Origin: Paeniglutamicibacter kerguelensis
GTDB lineage: Bacteria; Actinomycetota; Actinomycetes; Actinomycetales; Micrococcaceae
Assembly (NCBI RefSeq): GCF_017876535.1
Contig: NZ_JAGIOF010000001.1
Location: 2,790,001-2,854,000, forward strand
DNA: 64,000 bases
Direction of reading: 5' to 3'
In this document: positions 61,915 through 64,000 of the stretch, piece after piece
How positions within the stretch are numbered: the stretch's first letter is position 1
Layout of the letters: the number at the start of each line of letters is the position of its first letter
Notes under the pieces: generated by a model
Told to the model about the DNA's origin: nothing
The model's input: only the letters and a program-made list of their open reading frames with translations
The model's database searches: none
Program-made: the position numbers and the translations under genes

Positions 61915-63735
61915 GTGGCAGTACCACAAGGGCATGCACCGAATTCGGGGGTGCCCACGCTGAGCCAGACGTTTTCCCGGCTGGCACCCTTCGTCAAGCC
62001 GATCCTGCCCCGGCTTAGCCTGGGATTCCTCTGTGCCCTGGCGGCGGGAATCATTGCGCTGGCCATCCCGCAGGTCCTTGCGTGGCTTGTCAACAACGTA
62101 TTGCAGCCAGCCGGCGAGGGCGGCAACTTGTGGCTGGCCGTGGCCCTGGTCGGCGGGCTTGGCGTCCTGGAAGCGGTCTTGGTGTTCCTGCGCCGCCAGT
62201 TTGTCATCACCCCTGCGGCGCGCCTCGAGACCCAGATGCGGGTGCGCTTCTACGGGCACCTGCAGCAGCTGCCCGTGGCGTTCCACGACCGCTGGGGATC
62301 GGGCCAACTGCTCTCGCGCTCCATGTCCGACCTCAACCTGCTGCGGCGCTGGCTCGCCTTCGGCGCGTTGATGCTCGTGGTATCCACCGTCACCGTCGCC
62401 ACCGGCGTGATCCTGATGTTTTCCAGCAGCTGGATCCTTGGATCCATCTACCTGGCAGGGGCCATCCCCATTGCCATCCGGGCCTTCCACTTCCGCAACA
62501 CCTTCCGCGCCGCCAGCCGGCTCAGCCAAGACCAGGCAGGCGACCTGGCGACGGCCGTCGAGGAATCCGTGCACGGCATCCGCGTGATCAAGGCCTTCGG
62601 CCGCGGCAAACACATGTATGACGGCTTCCGCGACCGCGCCAAGCAATTGCGCGACACCGAAATCGTCAAGGCCAAGACGCTCGGCGGCTTCCTGTTCCTT
62701 GTCGTTTCAGTCCCCGAAATCACCCTCGCCGCGGGCCTGGTCGCCGGCCTCTGGCTGACCGCCCAGGGACAGCTGAGCGTCGGCGCGCTCGTTGCGTACT
62801 TCGCCACGGCCGCTGTGCTTGCCGGACCCGTTGAAGGCATGGGCATGCTGTTGGGCATGACGCTGACGACCAAGACCGCCTTGGACCGCCACTTCGAGGT
62901 CATGGACACCCCCAACACCATCGCCTCCCCCGCGAATCCGCTGACCCCCGACCGCCCCCGCGGGCACCTTGAACTGCGACAGGTCCAGTTCCGGTTCCCC
63001 GATGCCACAGATGACAGCACACCGATCCTACAAAGGGTCGAGCTCGACGTCGGACCCGGGGAAACCATGGCATTGGTGGGCATGACGGGCACCGGGAAGT
63101 CCACGCTCCTGCACCTGGTCCCGCGCCTCTACGAGGTGACGGGCGGCGCGGTGCTCATCGACGGAATCGACGTGCGCCAGTGGGACCTCACCGCCCTGCG
63201 CCGGGAGGTTGCCGTCGCCTTCGAGGACACCATCCTCTTCTCGTCCTCGATCCGCGACAACATCCTGCTCGGTGCGCCCGACCTCCCGGCCCGGGAAATG
63301 GAATCTCTGCTCAACGAGGCCCTCGACACCGCCCAGGCGGGATTCGCCCGCGCGCTTCCCCAGGGTCTCGACACCGTCATCGGCGAGGAAGGGCTCTCGC
63401 TTTCCGGCGGGCAACGCCAGCGCATCGCACTGGCCCGTGCCATTGCCGCGAAGCCCCGGGTGCTGATCCTCGATGACCCGCTCTCGGCGCTGGACGTGCG
63501 CACCGAGGAAGCCGTGACCGAACGCCTGCGCCGAACCCTCGCCGGAACCACCACGCTGATCGTGGCCCACCGGCCCTCCACCGTCGCTCTGGCGGACCGT
63601 GTTGCGCTGCTGCGCGACGGTGTCATCGACGACGTGGGAACACACTCGGAATTGCTTGGGCGCAACGACCACTACCGGTTCGTGATCGCCAGCCTCGAAG
63701 AAGAATCAGCCGACAACCTGCACCAGGAAGCGTAA
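61915..63735 (+). CDS. ABC exporter, fused membrane and ATPase domains
   Basis: A 606-residue half-transporter. Six helices (about 30-330) precede an ATPase domain with Walker A G-M-T-G-T-G-K-S-T (about 388-396), signature L-S-L-S-G-G-Q-R-Q (about 495-503) and Walker B V-L-I-L-D-D-P (about 517-523). The residue after Walker B is Pro rather than the catalytic Glu (D-D-P instead of D-E-P/A), so this site may be degenerate and depend on its partner. The start is GTG with GGAAAA. A second exporter gene starts six bases after its stop. Confidence 0.92.
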   Translation: MAVPQGHAPNSGVPTLSQTFSRLAPFVKPILPRLSLGFLCALAAGIIALAIPQVLAWLVNNVLQPAGEGGNLWLAVALVGGLGVLEAVLVFLRRQFVITPAARLETQMRVRFYGHLQQLPVAFHDRWGSGQLLSRSMSDLNLLRRWLAFGALMLVVSTVTVATGVILMFSSSWILGSIYLAGAIPIAIRAFHFRNTFRAASRLSQDQAGDLATAVEESVHGIRVIKAFGRGKHMYDGFRDRAKQLRDTEIVKAKTLGGFLFLVVSVPEITLAAGLVAGLWLTAQGQLSVGALVAYFATAAVLAGPVEGMGMLLGMTLTTKTALDRHFEVMDTPNTIASPANPLTPDRPRGHLELRQVQFRFPDATDDSTPILQRVELDVGPGETMALVGMTGTGKSTLLHLVPRLYEVTGGAVLIDGIDVRQWDLTALRREVAVAFEDTILFSSSIRDNILLGAPDLPAREMESLLNEALDTAQAGFARALPQGLDTVIGEEGLSLSGGQRQRIALARAIAAKPRVLILDDPLSALDVRTEEAVTERLRRTLAGTTTLIVAHRPSTVALADRVALLRDGVIDDVGTHSELLGRNDHYRFVIASLEEESADNLHQEA

Positions 63736-63740
63736 GGGAC

Positions 63741-64000
63741 ATGAGCCAAAACACGGGTGTGTCCAACGAAGACGCCATTACCCTTTCCAAGCCCGAGCGG
63801 GCACGGGTCCGCGCCAGGTCGTGGAGGCTGCTGGCCGTGCTGGCCGGCAAGCAGAAGCCGATGCTCGCCCTGACCGTGCTGCTTGTCGTCGTTTCCAATG
63901 CGGCCAGCGCCTCCTTCCCGCTGATCATCGCCTGGGCCATCGACTGGGGCCTGCCGCAGGTCCAGGGCGGAAACATCGCCGCACTTGGAATCACCGGCGG
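63741..64000 (+). CDS. ABC exporter partner, N-terminal part
   Basis: ATG 63741 with AAGGGA upstream opens a frame that runs off the right edge (86 codons). A hydrophilic N-terminus of about 40 residues is followed by a helix (L-A-L-T-V-L-L-V-V-V-S-N-A-A-S) and F-P-L-I-I-A-W-A-I-D-W-G-L, as in ABC exporter helix 1. The tight spacing with the upstream half-transporter indicates a heterodimer. Confidence 0.85.
   Translation, partial: MSQNTGVSNEDAITLSKPERARVRARSWRLLAVLAGKQKPMLALTVLLVVVSNAASASFPLIIAWAIDWGLPQVQGGNIAALGITG

Overview
The window is about 64 kb of high-GC, densely coding chromosome. GTG and TTG starts are common, and many genes have a TAnnnT -10 box 5-8 bases before the start codon, which suggests leaderless mRNAs. 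The 32-residue ribosomal protein bS22, a BldC/Rv0500A-type HTH protein, MarP, the helicase/Tad secretion neighbourhood and a Resb/CcsB (system II) cytochrome c maturation set together indicate an actinobacterium. The gene set fits Micrococcaceae (Arthrobacter, Paeniglutamicibacter or Glutamicibacter-like); the genus is an inference. No phage, transposase, integrase or CRISPR array was seen. This is core chromosome with a few accessory inserts.

Layout. 0-2.7 kb: a DUF4229 gene fragment, a PLDc_N membrane protein, an RtcB-type RNA ligase, a pair of overlapping micro-ORFs with their own promoter and terminator, and the initiator tRNA. 2.7-7.4 kb: a leftward cytochrome c maturation operon (histidine phosphatase, ResA, CcdA, ResB, CcsB). 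7.7-11.1 kb: a Pro-rich membrane protein, Rex, a glutaredoxin, a HAD phosphatase, bS22 and the HTH protein. 11.3-14.1 kb: DAHP synthase preceded by an apparent aromatic-amino-acid leader peptide and attenuator, then glutamate dehydrogenase. 14.3-18.3 kb: ArsR regulator, AcuC deacetylase and a KtrB/KtrA-type potassium channel pair. 18.5-25.4 kb: lipoprotein, ProC, sugar-phosphate isomerase, Ppx/GppA, TopA and a winged-helix regulator. 25.4-29.2 kb: a methyltransferase and GNAT protein transcribed divergently, then a self-contained SatD/membrane-protein operon with a palindromic operator.

29.3-35.5 kb looks like an accessory catabolic island: aldehyde dehydrogenase, zinc alcohol dehydrogenase, NCS1 permease, a 66-residue one-helix protein, and a divergent PucR regulator. 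35.7-37.4 kb holds TrhO and a GNAT protein. 37.5-46.6 kb is the helicase/secretion neighbourhood: a DEAH helicase with a C-terminal Cys cluster, convergent with a Tad pilus-type operon (Ssd/CpaE-like, TadA, TadB, TadC, DUF4244 pilin, TadE, TadE-like), and a divergent PolA-like polymerase. 46.6-52.5 kb: NUDIX, Nth, a long Ala/Glu-rich membrane protein, acetyl-CoA synthetase and type II dehydroquinase. 52.6-64 kb: MmcQ/YjbR, DUF2332 and RDD-like proteins, MarP protease, a CRP-family regulator with a likely autoregulatory site, NUDIX, RidA, a DUF4177-like protein, a class A PBP, a metallophosphoesterase and an ABC exporter pair cut by the window edge.

Several parts plausibly act together: AroF and AroQ in the shikimate pathway, AcuC and Acs in acetate metabolism and its lysine-acetylation control, Rex and the cytochrome c operon in redox and respiration, and MarP, the PBP and Tad in the cell envelope. 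Gene order recalls Mycobacterium tuberculosis Rv0525-Rv0529, Rv0496-Rv0500B and Rv3646c-Rv3683, from memory and not by alignment. The best candidates for something little described are the aroF leader/attenuator, the tandem micro-ORF cassette beside the initiator tRNA, and the SatD operon.
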